Under the pieces are notes generated by a model. The model did no database searches and had not been told where the DNA came from. It saw nothing but the letters and a program-made list of their open reading frames with translations. Both the position numbers and the translations under genes were made by a program. Shown here in pieces: positions 48,201-55,261 of a DNA stretch of 64,000 nucleotides (within the stretch, counting starts at the first letter, position 1; every line of letters begins with the position of its first letter). The DNA lies in the NCBI RefSeq assembly GCF_040869045.1, contig NC_090319.1, positions 362,841,739 through 362,905,738 on the forward strand. The letters run 5' to 3'. Source of the DNA: Eurosta solidaginis. Its lineage: Eukaryota > Arthropoda > Insecta > Diptera > Tephritidae.

Positions 48201-49546
48201 TAAGTAGATATCAAGAAGGAGAAGAGTTATCTTTCGGATTTGAGCAGAGATATCAAATAACAATTCAAGAAACCGATGCCGGTATATTAAAAGGAAAAAA
48301 GCAGAAGAAAAATAAAACGGAAATTGGGGTAAAGGAAAGGAATTGACGACAACCGCTAGGTTTGTCATCGACGGTTTATGGGCGTGCTGTGCATTTATTT
48401 TGAACGATTTATAGGTCTGATATCGGCGTGTATCAAAAAACTTTTTTTGCACTTTAAGGTTTGAATATCTCAAAAACTTTAAGTGTCTTCGAGAAAATAT
48501 ATGAACTTACTTACTTAGCGGTTATGGCCGTCCAACAAGTTGCGCCGGAGTATCATCTTTCATTCGCATAACATGGCCTAGCCAGCGCAAATGAAAGTTA
48601 TAATTGGATTAGGCACTGGTGTTAGAAACCGTCAATTAAATGAAGGGAAAAGTACAGATCTTCGGCATTGTTTATTGGTCTTCTTCGGCATACCTTTGAT
48701 AACCTATCGGTACTTTTTCATTAAAAAAATCGATATTTTTTGAGCAACAAATCCATGTTAAACCGATCATTTTTGATAACAAATTGATAAATTATCGATA
48801 GCAAATCCATATTTTTTCTATAACGCGTCGATATTATTTCGATAACAAATCAATACTATTTCGATAACAACGCGATAACATTTCGGTAAAAAATCGATAT
48901 TTTTTAAATAACAAACAAATCGGTACTTTTCTGATAACAAAACGAACATGTCGATAACAAACCAATATGGATCCAACAGGATGTCAACAATAATAACACT
49001 ACAAATACCATATCGTTTTTATTCTGCTATTTGCTACCCTCTCAAACACAACGTAGCTCATAGTAGAGCCCTAGAAATGCTATCAAATTGGTATATTGCG
49101 GCTCTAATCTATGCTCTGTTCATGCACTGCAGAACATATTTTTCATCGCTTCTTCTATTTGAGGTAGCAAATGCAAATACTGCATAGATCCTCCCAATAT
49201 TTCGGCTATCTATGCGTCAAATGTCGTCCAAATGCATTCAACCATTGTGGCTTTATTTACAAAAGATAAACATTTGAACAGCCAAACATTTTAATTTTCA
49301 CATTATTAATATTTATAACATCAATTGGTAAAACTTCATTTTCAGGGTGCCTCAATGTACTTGGATCATCAAATTCAAGAAATTATTTTGAAGTTGGCTT
49401 ACGGACATGCAGAGAAATTACCACCGCAAAAATTGACGTTAGAAAATATTTCTGGTGCACTTTTCGCTTTGCTTTTTGGTTGTTTAATTGCCACCATTGC
49501 GTTCGTAATGGAGTTAATCGTTCATAACTTATGCAAGCAGAAATGA
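24190..49546 (+). CDS. Ionotropic receptor (IR) gene, 11 coding exons, with one frameshift and one unresolved splice junction
   Basis: This is a ligand-gated cation-channel subunit of the insect chemosensory/thermo-hygrosensory IR family, acting in the sensory-neuron membrane. Exons: 24190-24235, 24436-24773, 25122-25275, 31860-31907, 31972-32282, 44150-44273, 46945-47125, 47197-47417, 47606-~47975, 48033-48164, 49346-49546. The order is N-terminal domain, S1 (starts near GRTMRVGSITYLPC), TM1, pore loop, TM2, S2, TM3, short tail; total about 708 residues, normal for the family. Phases match at all junctions except exon 9/10. The S1 stretch ending ILGPAPA has no arginine where iGluRs bind the glutamate carboxylate, as in many IRs. 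Exon 8 lacks one base. The GPAPA motif and TM pattern resemble conserved antennal IRs; Ir68a is a candidate orthologue, but I cannot verify it and give no symbol. Two introns are 6.6 and 11.9 kb long because of transposon insertions. Confidence 0.88.
24436..24773 (+). CDS. IR exon 2 (N-terminal domain)
   Basis: Acceptor TTTTGCAG precedes 24436; donor GAG|GTAAGG follows 24773 in phase 0. It encodes about 113 residues of N-terminal domain: a hydrophobic start (LSFMLIVHGG), a helix-like stretch rich in L, A and Q, and a serine/asparagine-rich loop. No similarity outside the IR family is apparent to me. Confidence 0.8.
25122..25275 (+). CDS. IR exon 3 (N-terminal domain)
   Basis: Acceptor TTTTTGCAG precedes 25122; donor CAAT|GTAAGT follows 25275 in phase 1. 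The 51 codons begin GFITILSDTVRFLHARYYAT and end with NELLQ. The 348-bp intron before it holds no repeat I recognise. The following intron is 6.6 kb and full of transposons. Confidence 0.85.
25480..25970 (-). mobile_element. LINE RNase-H fragment carrying a copied piece of IR exon 1
   Basis: It aligns with 23280-23560 (shared GAAATTT.GCAGTC, CGCCTTTCC.GCTTGA, CTATCCCTTTATGAC and GATGAAGTACTGT blocks, same order). At 25650-25694 a stretch not found in the family replaces about 20 bases: it is IR exon 1 sequence. Located in IR intron 3. Confidence 0.8.
25650..25694 (+). repeat. 45-bp duplicate of IR exon 1 and its start context
   Basis: It matches 24180-24224 at 44 of 45 positions (only 24200 C versus 25670 T differs). 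It includes ATG and 11 codons but no splice donor. Confidence 0.95.
25975..27237 (+). mobile_element. Family C element with extended 3' end
   Basis: It begins ACTAGAAGAACCGGCAGACG, has a C14 run near 26055, a pyrimidine-rich zone and one tandem unit, then continues past TTTTATATATTAAGG to GGGTCCGGCTAGTATAT. Its last ~180 bases recur inverted at 44340-44600. Located in IR intron 3. Confidence 0.7.
27270..27640. mobile_element. Foldback MITE (about 370 bp)
   Basis: CCATTACTAATACTTAGCAT (from about 27277) on the left, and its reverse complement with few differences at about 27609-27632 on the right; arms about 45 bp including GACTTGACTTGG. Non-coding. In IR intron 3. Confidence 0.75.
27880..28450. 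repeat. Degenerate short repeats rich in CCGAAAT / AATAGTC
   Basis: Imperfect copies of a ~16-20-bp unit (CCCGAAATAGTC..) occur about 25 times in 570 bp with drift. Looks like an old minisatellite. No coding sense. Confidence 0.6.
28915..29271 (+). mobile_element. tRNA-derived SINE (357 bp)
   Basis: A-box-like TGGTAGCGTGC and B-box-like GGGTTCACACTCC stand about 30 bases apart near the 5' end. It ends GGAGGTTATCGCGCCTTAAA then a T/A-rich tail. The 13-bp target duplication ATACTTAATTGGC is exact (28902-28914, 29272-29284). Other copies at 62119-62481 and 50138-50300. Confidence 0.9.
29810..29961. mobile_element. Palindromic MITE (family F), second copy
   Basis: Ends ATATGTGACCC / GGGTCACATAT with inverted arms of about 37 bp, as in 2482-2624. 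Internal A-rich loop. It interrupts the LINE remnant just after its RT start. Confidence 0.85.
30605..31700 (+). mobile_element. LINE remnant with RT whose active site is mutated
   Basis: The 318-codon frame 30727-31683 reads CQHGFFPGMSTSTNLALVTK, LDVIYTDFSKAFDKVDHAIL, SGIPQSCHCDPLLFLIFIND, then FSND at about 31137-31148 where YADD belongs, KDLGVIFDSKLSFSSHIDFI and RSHLEYCSIIWNPFY. Upstream 30630-30726 adds NYRPI with a stop. The RT is inactive by sequence. Ends about 70-160 bp before IR exon 4, in the same orientation as the IR gene. Confidence 0.87.
31860..31907 (+). CDS. IR exon 4 (48-base microexon)
   Basis: Acceptor CTATTACAG precedes 31860 and donor G|GTAAAT follows 31907. It enters and leaves in phase 1, matching exon 3 and exon 5, and adds 16 residues (YPHHLMVVSETEKPK core). 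It lies about 70 bp downstream of a LINE tail. The exact phase fit on both sides is the main support. Confidence 0.75.
31972..32282 (+). CDS. IR exon 5 (end of N-terminal domain, start of S1)
   Basis: Acceptor ACTTTAG precedes 31972; donor GTG|GTAAGA follows 32282 in phase 0. It has a Ser/Thr-rich linker, then LWTQKYVG, NVELFPNKLHNLRGR and the S1 opening RVGSITYLPC. The motif LFP.KL.NL.GR followed by a beta-strand is a hallmark of the IR transition into lobe S1. The next intron is 11.9 kb. Confidence 0.92.
32283..32986. other. IR intron 5, unassigned first part
   Basis: No repeat or gene recognised; microsatellite-like TATGTGTATATG near 32675. Confidence 0.4.
32987..33508 (-). mobile_element. 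Solo LTR (about 522 bp)
   Basis: Minus-strand copy of the 525-bp LTR family. Ends TTTAACGAATTC and ATTCGCCAAA; TATA/ATAT flanks. In IR intron 5. Confidence 0.8.
33560..35180 (-). mobile_element. Degenerate DINE-like element
   Basis: On the minus strand it starts with a decayed 5' hairpin (GTACCCAGCGTGAAC near 35180-35165), then GGATCGAAAGAGATTTGGAG and GCGCGTCCG, and several CACGCCC..TTT blocks as in the other copies. No array. Confidence 0.6.
35754..38332 (+). mobile_element. DINE-like element (subtype 1), uninterrupted, 8-unit array
   Basis: Complete architecture: 5' hairpin TATACTC..GAGCAGAGCTC..GAGTATA, (GTCC)n at 35898-35926, internal CACGCCC blocks, array at about 37090-38200 (period ~131), 3' hairpin GTTCGGTTGCACCCGAAC and end CCTTCCTTACTTG. 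Non-coding. Best reference copy here. In IR intron 5. Confidence 0.85.
37090..38200 (+). repeat. ~130-bp tandem array in a DINE-like element
   Basis: About 8.5 units with TTTCATTTGATACCCATATC, TTCTAGAGTCACCCCTGGTC and GGCGATATCTCGAAAAGGCG. Units differ at 5-15% by eye. Confidence 0.9.
38421..38612. mobile_element. hAT-type MITE (192 bp)
   Basis: Starts CAAGGCGAATTCATTATAGG and ends with the inverted equivalent (ATTCGCCTTG). An exact 8-bp CATATATA flanks both sides. The 8-bp duplication and CA..TG ends suit hAT. In IR intron 5. Confidence 0.8.
38621..40630. other. IR intron 5, unassigned
   Basis: About 2 kb with no recognised element. Frames at 39039-39269 (-) and 40335-40526 (+) have no motif. 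Confidence 0.4.
40640..41100 (-). mobile_element. LINE RT fragment with YADD
   Basis: The minus strand reads INNFLAKLDRNGVKIVAYAD DVAILISG (YADD at about 40933-40944), then KTDLLPFTGK..P..LPRLN downstream, the post-YADD pattern of R1/I-type LINEs. Probably the family of the RNase-H fragments elsewhere. Confidence 0.78.
41428..43338 (-). mobile_element. DINE-like element (subtype 1), minus strand
   Basis: It ends on the left with CAAGTATGGAAGG and a decayed 3' hairpin; about two array units at 41555-41790; CACGCCC blocks; GGACGGACGGAC near 42955; 5' hairpin on the right (GAGCTCTGCTC near 43316-43326). A hAT-type MITE interrupts it at 43083-43302. In IR intron 5. Confidence 0.82.
43083..43302. 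mobile_element. Palindromic hAT-type MITE, 220 bp
   Basis: CAGGCATGCTTAACGAACGA opens the element and its exact reverse complement closes it; arms of about 100 bp are nearly perfect. TAATATAC flanks both sides (43075-43082, 43303-43310), an 8-bp target duplication. CAG..CTG ends plus 8 bp indicate hAT. Removing it restores the DINE-like 5' end. Confidence 0.92.
43339..43815 (+). mobile_element. LTR fragment, 5'-truncated
   Basis: It matches the solo LTR from its ACATTAAAGCAAGC region to TTTGTTACA, with GAGTATAAAAGCAGC and AATAAAGACC inside. It abuts the DINE-like end without a duplication. In IR intron 5, 335 bp before exon 6. Confidence 0.8.
44150..44273 (+). CDS. IR exon 6 (S1)
   Basis: Acceptor TTTTTAG precedes 44150; donor T|GTAAGT follows 44273 in phase 1. 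It encodes 41 residues beginning PPRIGNVDG, with SISFYGSEAEILKTFCILHN, the helix that follows the first S1 strand in IRs. It continues in frame from exon 5. Confidence 0.9.
44340..44600 (-). mobile_element. Family C 3'-end fragment
   Basis: Inverted match to 27040-27237: shared blocks GCCATAGTACAAATAGATT, TGCCGGTA.TGCAGTGTTAG and GCCGG..CCG. In IR intron 6. Confidence 0.7.
45190..45500 (-). mobile_element. Jockey-type LINE 3' fragment
   Basis: The minus strand carries the same sequence as 1350-1480: GTAACAGGTTAAACTCGTAA, AATCAACCCCG and ATGTCCCCACATGACATCG, i.e. the LN.Y...INP and SPHD coding end. In IR intron 6. Confidence 0.7.
45546..46060 (+). mobile_element. Putative LTR with primer-binding site
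   Basis: It begins TGTTATGGTGGG and ends CTTACACTACA (46028). CCTATAAAAGGGAAAGC (about 45915) is a TATA box, AATAAAAACAT a poly(A) signal. TGGCGATCCTGCC starts at 46029 directly after the LTR, as a tRNA primer site would. No second LTR. In IR intron 6. Confidence 0.5.
46410..46935 (-). mobile_element. Solo LTR (526 bp) inserted 9 bp before IR exon 7
   Basis: Minus-strand copy of the 525-bp LTR family: TTTAACGAATTT at the left, ATTCGCCACA at the right, CTTTTATACTCTC inside. ATAT flanks both sides (46406-46409, 46936-46939). The receptor exon starts at 46945. Confidence 0.88.
46921..46944 (+). promoter_or_regulatory. Branch point and 3' splice site supplied by an LTR
   Basis: CTAAT at 46921-46925 matches the fly branch-point consensus and lies 20 bases before the AG of exon 7. 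It belongs to the solo LTR (46410-46935). Only 9 bases between LTR and exon are original. No clear polypyrimidine tract is present. Confidence 0.5.
46945..47125 (+). CDS. IR exon 7 (S1, GxLGDV motif)
   Basis: The exon starts after ATATTTTAG and ends at GC|GTGAGT (phase 2). It encodes NGSSGGMLGDVYTQNVEMAI, the classic S1 turn of IRs, and ends ARSSVTILGPAPA just before TM1. The iGluR agonist arginine is absent. The acceptor lies only 9 bp past the end of an inserted LTR. Confidence 0.92.
47197..47417 (+). CDS. IR exon 8 (TM1 and pore loop), with a 1-base frameshift
   Basis: Acceptor TTTCCTAG precedes 47197; donor AG|GTGAGC follows 47417. TM1 reads in one frame (MPFSNQLWLFLIITVLLCAL), then meets TGA at 47306-47308. 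The pore segment (SPAISQAIIDMFAVFIQQP) reads in the next frame up to the donor. One missing base near 47306-47308, where a Trp codon TGG would restore the reading, explains the shift. The exon is 221 bases; 222 would keep phase. Either an assembly/read error or a real loss-of-function allele. Confidence 0.85.
47606..47975 (+). CDS. IR exon 9 (TM2 and first half of S2)
   Basis: Acceptor CAACTAG precedes 47606 and completes the AG from exon 8. It encodes ARFFLSTILCATITLENTYC (TM2), GQLKSLLTVPLF (the IR counterpart of the iGluR TM2 end) and S2 up to about ALDSK. The frame stays open to TAG at 47994. No GT occurs in phase 0, so the 3' boundary is placed by homology of the flanking protein and is uncertain. 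A weak GT at 47986 would need an acceptor at 48042. Confidence 0.8.
48033..48164 (+). CDS. IR exon 10 (second half of S2)
   Basis: The acceptor TTTCTAG precedes 48033; donor GAG|GTGAGA follows 48164 in phase 0. It encodes LYFDWTRAVSIRGWPLMNLY followed by ESGLYVYWERE, matching the S2 end of IRs (typically ES/EAGL..YW). The start could be 48043 if a 57-base intron from 47986 is used. Confidence 0.85.
48480..48975. repeat. Degenerate repeats of CGATAACAAAT / ATCGATATTTTT
   Basis: Roughly 20-bp imperfect units, about 12 copies, in IR intron 10. Several contain ATCGAT. The same type recurs at 50290-50480, beyond the gene's 3' end. Confidence 0.6.
49346..49546 (+). CDS. IR exon 11 (TM3 and stop)
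   Basis: Acceptor TTTTCAG precedes 49346; the frame continues from exon 10 in phase 0. It includes LTLENISGALFALLFGCLIA, a TM3 of about 24 residues, then a very short cytoplasmic tail and TGA at 49544. The LT.E...GAF/L pattern before TM3 is typical of IRs. Confidence 0.93.
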   Translation, partial: GASMYLDHQIQEIILKLAYGHAEKLPPQKLTLENISGALFALLFGCLIATIAFVMELIVHNLCKQK

Positions 49547-49564
49547 TTGAGTCATAACATAAAT

Positions 49565-49577
49565 AATAAAAAATAAA
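49565..49577 (+). terminator. Poly(A) signals of the IR gene
   Basis: Two AATAAA hexamers (49565-49570 and 49572-49577) lie 19-31 bases after the stop codon. They imply a very short 3' UTR. Confidence 0.6.
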
Positions 49578-49599
49578 ATGTTAAATATGTTTCTTATGT

Positions 49600-50137
49600 A
49601 ATCACACTTAAAAAGTACATTTTCACTATTTTAATTTTTGTTACGTTGATCTGAATTGAAATGTCTTTTTTTTTTTTCAACCTGCTGGAAATTCACAGAC
49701 TTCGCAAATAAAATCAATTTTCTTAGTCATTTAACGTCAACATTTCGCTTAATGTAGGACAAAGAAATACATTTTTAAGAGAAACAGATATAACAAAAAG
49801 TGATTTAAGACTTTCGCAGAAACTGTCGTTAAGGCATTAAGGCAGCCTTACTGATGCTCGTAGCATATAGAAATCACGACATTAAAAAAAATGAGCGAGT
49901 ACCAGGTATTCGTAAAGTTCGGTGTGTAAGAAAACTAATGTTTTTTAACACGAGCGCTCCCACGAGTTGAAGTTAAACCAGTACAGAGACAGCTTCCCCA
50001 GAAACAATTACCTTATCTGTAGTAACTGATAATTGTTATCGACAGCGAATAATTATCGCCGAGTCATCGGCTTTTTATAGCCGGATTAGAAATGAGTCAT
50101 CGATTTTAGAGTTAAGTTGTATCGAAATGGTGTGATG
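49600..50137. other. Unassigned DNA after the IR gene
   Basis: No gene or element recognised. Confidence 0.4.
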
Positions 50138-50300
50138 GCAATATTAAAAATTTAGAAACAAGTTTTTTCAATTGGAAAAAAGTGTTTCTAAGCGTCGTCG
50201 CTCTCCACAGTGGTTTGACGTGAAATTTTAAGGAAAAATTAAAAAGGAGCAGGACGCGAATTGGAACAGAAGTTCGACCTTGTATTTAATTTATTTCTTA
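50138..50300 (+). mobile_element. SINE fragment
   Basis: It matches the middle and 3' parts of the tRNA-derived SINE (TTTAGAAACAAGTTTTTTCA, GTGTTTCTAAGCG, AAAAAGGAGCA). The box region is deleted. Confidence 0.7.
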
Positions 50301-50646
50301 TCGATATCTCTTTCATGAAACACCGATAACTTTCTGACAACATATCGATAACTTTCCAATACCTAGTCGATAACCTTTCGATAACAAACCGCTAACTCGT
50401 TGCCGATAAATGATTTATAACATTTTGATAACAACTTTGCCTCATCGGTAGCAGCTTATAGAAAACCGATAAATCTCTATAACGGACCGTTGAAAACTAA
50501 TAATTGATAAATCGGCGTCCGCGTTCGGATTCGATTCCGAGTTCGGTTCGGATATCGGGTTCGGTTCCGGCATGGGTTCCGGGTTCGGTTTCGCTTTTTT
50601 TCTTTTCGATTCCATTCTTTCCTTTCCTTTTCTTTCCTTTACTTTT

Positions 50647-51471
50647 TTATACTCAAAGTGCTTGCACACAAAGTATATTAACTTTGATTGGATAACCGTT
50701 GGTTGTGCAGGTATAAAGGAATCGAGATAGATATATACTTCCATATATCAAAATCATCAGTATCGAAAAAAAATTTGATTGAGCCATGCCCGTCAGTCCG
50801 TCCGTTCGTCTGTCCGATAACACGATAACTTGAGTAAATATTGAGATATCTTCACCAAATTTGGTACACGAGCTTATCTGGACCCAGAATAGATTGGTAT
50901 TGAAAATGAGCGCAATAGGATGATAACCAGACCCACTTTTTATTTATATACCATTTTGGAAAACACAAAAAACCTGATTATTTAGTAAGTAATACACCTA
51001 GATTGTTGACGAGTGCACTGATATTCAGACTCTTGATAAAAATTTGTTTTAAAATGGACGTGGCACCGCTCACTTGTGATAAAATCAATTTTACAAATAT
51101 TATTAATCATAAATCAAAAATCTTTAAACCTATCGTAACAAAACTCGGCAGAGGGGTTGCCTTTACGATATGGAATACTTTGAAGAAAAATTTACGAAAT
51201 CAGTTAAGGGCCACGCCCACTTTTATATAAAAGATTTTTAAAAGGGTCGTGGACGAAAATAATAAGCTATAACTTAGCAAAAAATAGTTTTCAATCAATG
51301 ATATTTCACTTATTAAGTTTTATTGTAAGAGGAAATGGGGAGACATTTTTTTAAACGGGCGGTGCCATTTGTTTTGTAGAAAAGTAATTTATCTGAAATG
51401 AAATGTACAATTGAAGCTCACGCTGAGTATATAATGTTCGGTTACACCCGAACTTAGACACCATAACTTGT
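50647..51471 (+). mobile_element. DINE-like element (subtype 2), short and array-free
   Basis: 5' hairpin TATACTC..GTGC TT GCAC..AAGTATA, GTCCGTCC block near 50792, CACGCCCACTTTTATA block, 3' hairpin GTTCGGTTACACCCGAAC. Only 825 bp. It is the uninterrupted reference for 12118-13443. Confidence 0.82.
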
Positions 51472-51832
51472 TGTTTTTTCTTTTCTTTTCTTTTATTTTT
51501 TTCTTTTCCATTGCTTTTCTTACCATTACCTTTTTTTCTTTTTTCTTTTCCTTTATGTTCTTTTCTTTTCTTTTTTTTCTTTTTTTCCATTGCTTATCTT
51601 TCCATTTCCTTATTTCTTTTCCTTTTTTCTTTTTCTTTATGTTCTTTCCTTTTTTCTTTTCTTTTCCTTTATATTCTTTTCTTTTAGTTTTCTTATCTTT
51701 TCTTTCCTTTCCTTTCCTTTCCTTTCTTTTTCCTTACTTTTCTTACCTTTTCTTTCCTATCCTTTTTTTCTTTTATTTCCTTCCTTTTTTCCTTTTCTTT
51801 CCTTTCCTGTCCTCCCTGTCCTTTCCTGCATT
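51466..51832 (+). repeat. Pyrimidine tract (CTTTT/CCTTT)n, 365 bp
   Basis: Almost uninterrupted C and T on the + strand. The long frames through it (51468-51929 and overlaps) are composition artefacts. Confidence 0.95.
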
Positions 51833-51839
51833 CCATAAA

Positions 51840-53834
51840 GCGTACCAATACCCCACATCAAACCTGCATTTACGATTATCCTTTCACTTTGTAGCATACG
51901 CTTGCATTTACGTTTTACCTATAGTGTGACCTGAGATGTTTATGTATCAACAATTAAAAAATATTACTTGGTGATACTTCTTTATCTCAACGCAAAGAAT
52001 CTACCCTGCAGCGCGTGGAGGAGATAAAAAAGTGTTGAAGAGAGATAAAAAATTGTTGAAGACAGTCGGCTCTGACCAAGCCACTTTTGGAATGTCTGAG
52101 TAAATTTCCTCGAATGTTTAGCAGACCTAGGCTTAACTAAAGAGAATGATAGACATTCTGCCCCACATTACACTTGCACATATAAAGAAGGAAAAGCTTA
52201 AGCTGGTATTCCTTCTTCATCTTACCATTAATAAGAAAATTTGGTACTTCTTTGTTACCAGGCATAACGTTTAGTGACATCGTTACTAACTCCTAATCGC
52301 CACGAAATGTTTTCAAATATCAATTTCACCCTTTCATCCAACACGCACACAACTTAGGAGCATACGATGTTTCACGCATTGCAGCATACACACTTAAATG
52401 AAATGACAAATGTCTGACGATATTACAGACGAAATTGACACAAAACATGTGTTGTAATGCCGAGTGTAATGCCACGTTCATGCCAATGATTAAGAGACTG
52501 AATAGACCGAATTCAACAAAGGCTGTGTGTGAGTGTGAAAGCGGCTAATCGAAGTCACTCGATTGACTTTCAACTACTCAGCAATAAGAGGATAACCAGC
52601 TAGTAGATTTACTTGCCAATCAAAATGTCTTTGTATGTATGTATGTATGTATGTATGTACGTGATATAACAGTGAGCCATTCAATTAACCAAACACCACA
52701 GACTATTAGGTAAGCAATGTGCTTGCGAAATCTCATGGACAACAATGTAAACAAACAAAAACAAGAATCACAACAATAACTAATGTAGTCATATGTATGT
52801 ACATAAAGAATATGTATGTACACATGCATGTGTGTTTATCAAGCTGGTATGCATTTCTCAACATTTTTGCTCAAAGTTAACCTTAAGCATTATCCATGCA
52901 CACACGAGGCGTTACAAGGTTTGAGAACTTGTGAGCAAGACCTATGTTAGGCTAAAATAGAAGATAATCAAATCCCCACATCCACTCACATACAGTCACA
53001 CACCCACACAGCATCTCGCAAACATTTCATTCACATTTAAGTGAACTTAACGCAATGTAACGTACGCCATTCTAGTGTTGAGTGACCCAATGAAAGCTCA
53101 CTCAGCCAAGAAGGAAAGTAAGGCTATTCAGCCGATTTGGCGGTTGTGCTGTTGTGATTGTGGCCATCACGTAAACCTGTATGGCGTGGTTACATAGCGT
53201 AACATGACATGGCATAGCACAATGAGGGCAAAAAAATGAAATTAACGGCAATATCGGTACGGACTCCAACAATGCAAGCGTGGTTGTTGTTTTTGTTGTT
53301 TCCATCATGATTGGTATAGTTGATGTACGGCCAAATCTCACTACAATTAAGCGCTTGGATTATTTTTATCGCACATTTGTAAGGGATATGCCATCAATGC
53401 ATGTTAATGAATGGGCACTAGGGAGCATTAGTGGATTGAATATACAGACGAATGATATATTTATACTTTTTTATATATAGTAATACTGCATTGATTGAAT
53501 CTATATAAAAAGGAAGTTTCCTGTCTTCACATATTGACACAAAAGAAGTAAGACTTGTTGATAATTTCCTGGCAGAGTTATTAATCAGCTTCATAACTCT
53601 AATACAATTTTAGTTATATCTAAAGCTGACAACAGAACGAGAAGCGTTGCTATAATACATATAATGATAGAAATCTATGTTGGTTTTGTAGCAGTGTAAA
53701 TAGGGTTACACTGAAATAACAGTCCTTGGTCGGGAAAAATCCCGAGTCGCTCCGGTACATAGAACCGACTTCCTTGGGAAGCGGATTGCTTCTAATGAAA
53801 TCTAAATTGCTTCTAATGATAGAAATCTATGTTT
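51840..53834. other. Unassigned DNA
   Basis: 2 kb without recognised gene or element. A (TATG)n microsatellite lies at 52632-52660. Possible single-copy flank. Confidence 0.45.
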
Positions 53835-53978
53835 TTATACTCAGTTGAGCAGAGCTCACAGAGTATATTAAGTTTGATTGGATAACGGTTGGTTGTACAT
53901 ATATAAAGGAATCGAGATAGATATAGACTTCCATATATCAAAATAATCAGGATAGAAAAAAAATTTGATTGAGCCATG

Positions 53979-54035
53979 TCCGTCCGTCCGTCCGTCCGTC
54001 CGTCCGTCCGTCCGTCCGTCCGTCCGTCCGTCCGT
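53979..54035 (+). repeat. (GTCC)n microsatellite
   Basis: About 14 perfect GTCC units at the position where other copies have 3-7. Grew within the element. Confidence 0.95.
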
Positions 54036-55261
54036 TAACACGATAACTTGAGTAAATTTTGAGGTATCTTGATGAAATTTGGTATGTAGGTTCCTGAGCA
54101 CTCATCTCAGATCGCTATTTAAAATGAACGATATCGGACTATAACCACGCCCACTTTTTCGATATCGAAAATTTCGAAAAACCGAAAAAATGCGATAATT
54201 CATTGCCAAAGGCGGTTAAAGCGATGAAACTTGGTAGATGGGTTGAAGTTATGACGCAGAATAGAAAACTAGTAACATTTTGGACAATGGGCGTGGCACC
54301 GCCCACTTTTACAAGAAGGTAATTTAAAAGTTTTGCAAGCTGTAACTTGGCAGTCGTTGAAGATATCATGATGAAATTTGGCAGGAACGTTACTACTATT
54401 ACTATATATGTGCTAAATAAAAATTTGCAAAATTGGATGAAGAACACGCCCACTTTTTAAAAAAAATTTTTTTTAAATTCAAATTTTAACAAAAAAGTTA
54501 ATATCTTTACTGTATATAAGTAAATTAAGTCAAAATTCAACTCCAGTAATGATATGATGCAACAAAATCCAAAAATAAAAGAAAATTTCAAAATGGGCGT
54601 GGCTCCGCCCATTTTCATTTAGTTTGTCTAGAATACTTTTAATGCCATAAGTCGAACAAAAATTTACCAATCCTTCTCAAATTTGGTAGGAGCATAGATT
54701 CTGTGACGGTAACTGTTCTCTGTGAAAATGGGCGAAATCGGTCGAAGCCACGCCCAGTTTTTATACACAGTCCACCGTCTGTCCTTCCGCTCGGCCGTTA
54801 ACACAATAGCTTGAGCAAAAACCGATATATCTTTACTAAACTTAGCCCACGTACTTATCTGAACTCACTTTATCTTGTTATAAAAAATGGCCGAAATCCG
54901 ACCATAACCACGCCCACTTTATCGATATCGAAAATTACGAAAAATGAAAAAAATGCCATAATTCTATACCAACTACGAAAAAAGGGATGAAACATGGTAA
55001 CTGGATTGGTTTATTGACGCAAAATATAACTTTGGAAAAAACTTTGTAAAATGGGTGTGACACCTACCATATTAAGTAGAAGAAAATGAAAAAGTTCTAC
55101 AAGGCGAAATCAACAGCCCTTGGAATCTTGGCAGGAATACTGTTAGTGGTATTGTATATATAAATAAATTAGCAGTACCCGACAGATGATTTTCTGGATC
55201 ACCTGGTCCACATTTTGGTCGATATCGCGAGAACGCCTTCACATATACATCTAAGGGCCAC

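Noticed and set aside
51468..51929. 153-codon frame rich in F, S, L
   Set aside because: Composition artefact of the pyrimidine tract.
53102..53480. Opposed frames at 53102-53341 (-) and 53280-53480 (+)
   Set aside because: Overlapping on opposite strands, no motif or splice signals.
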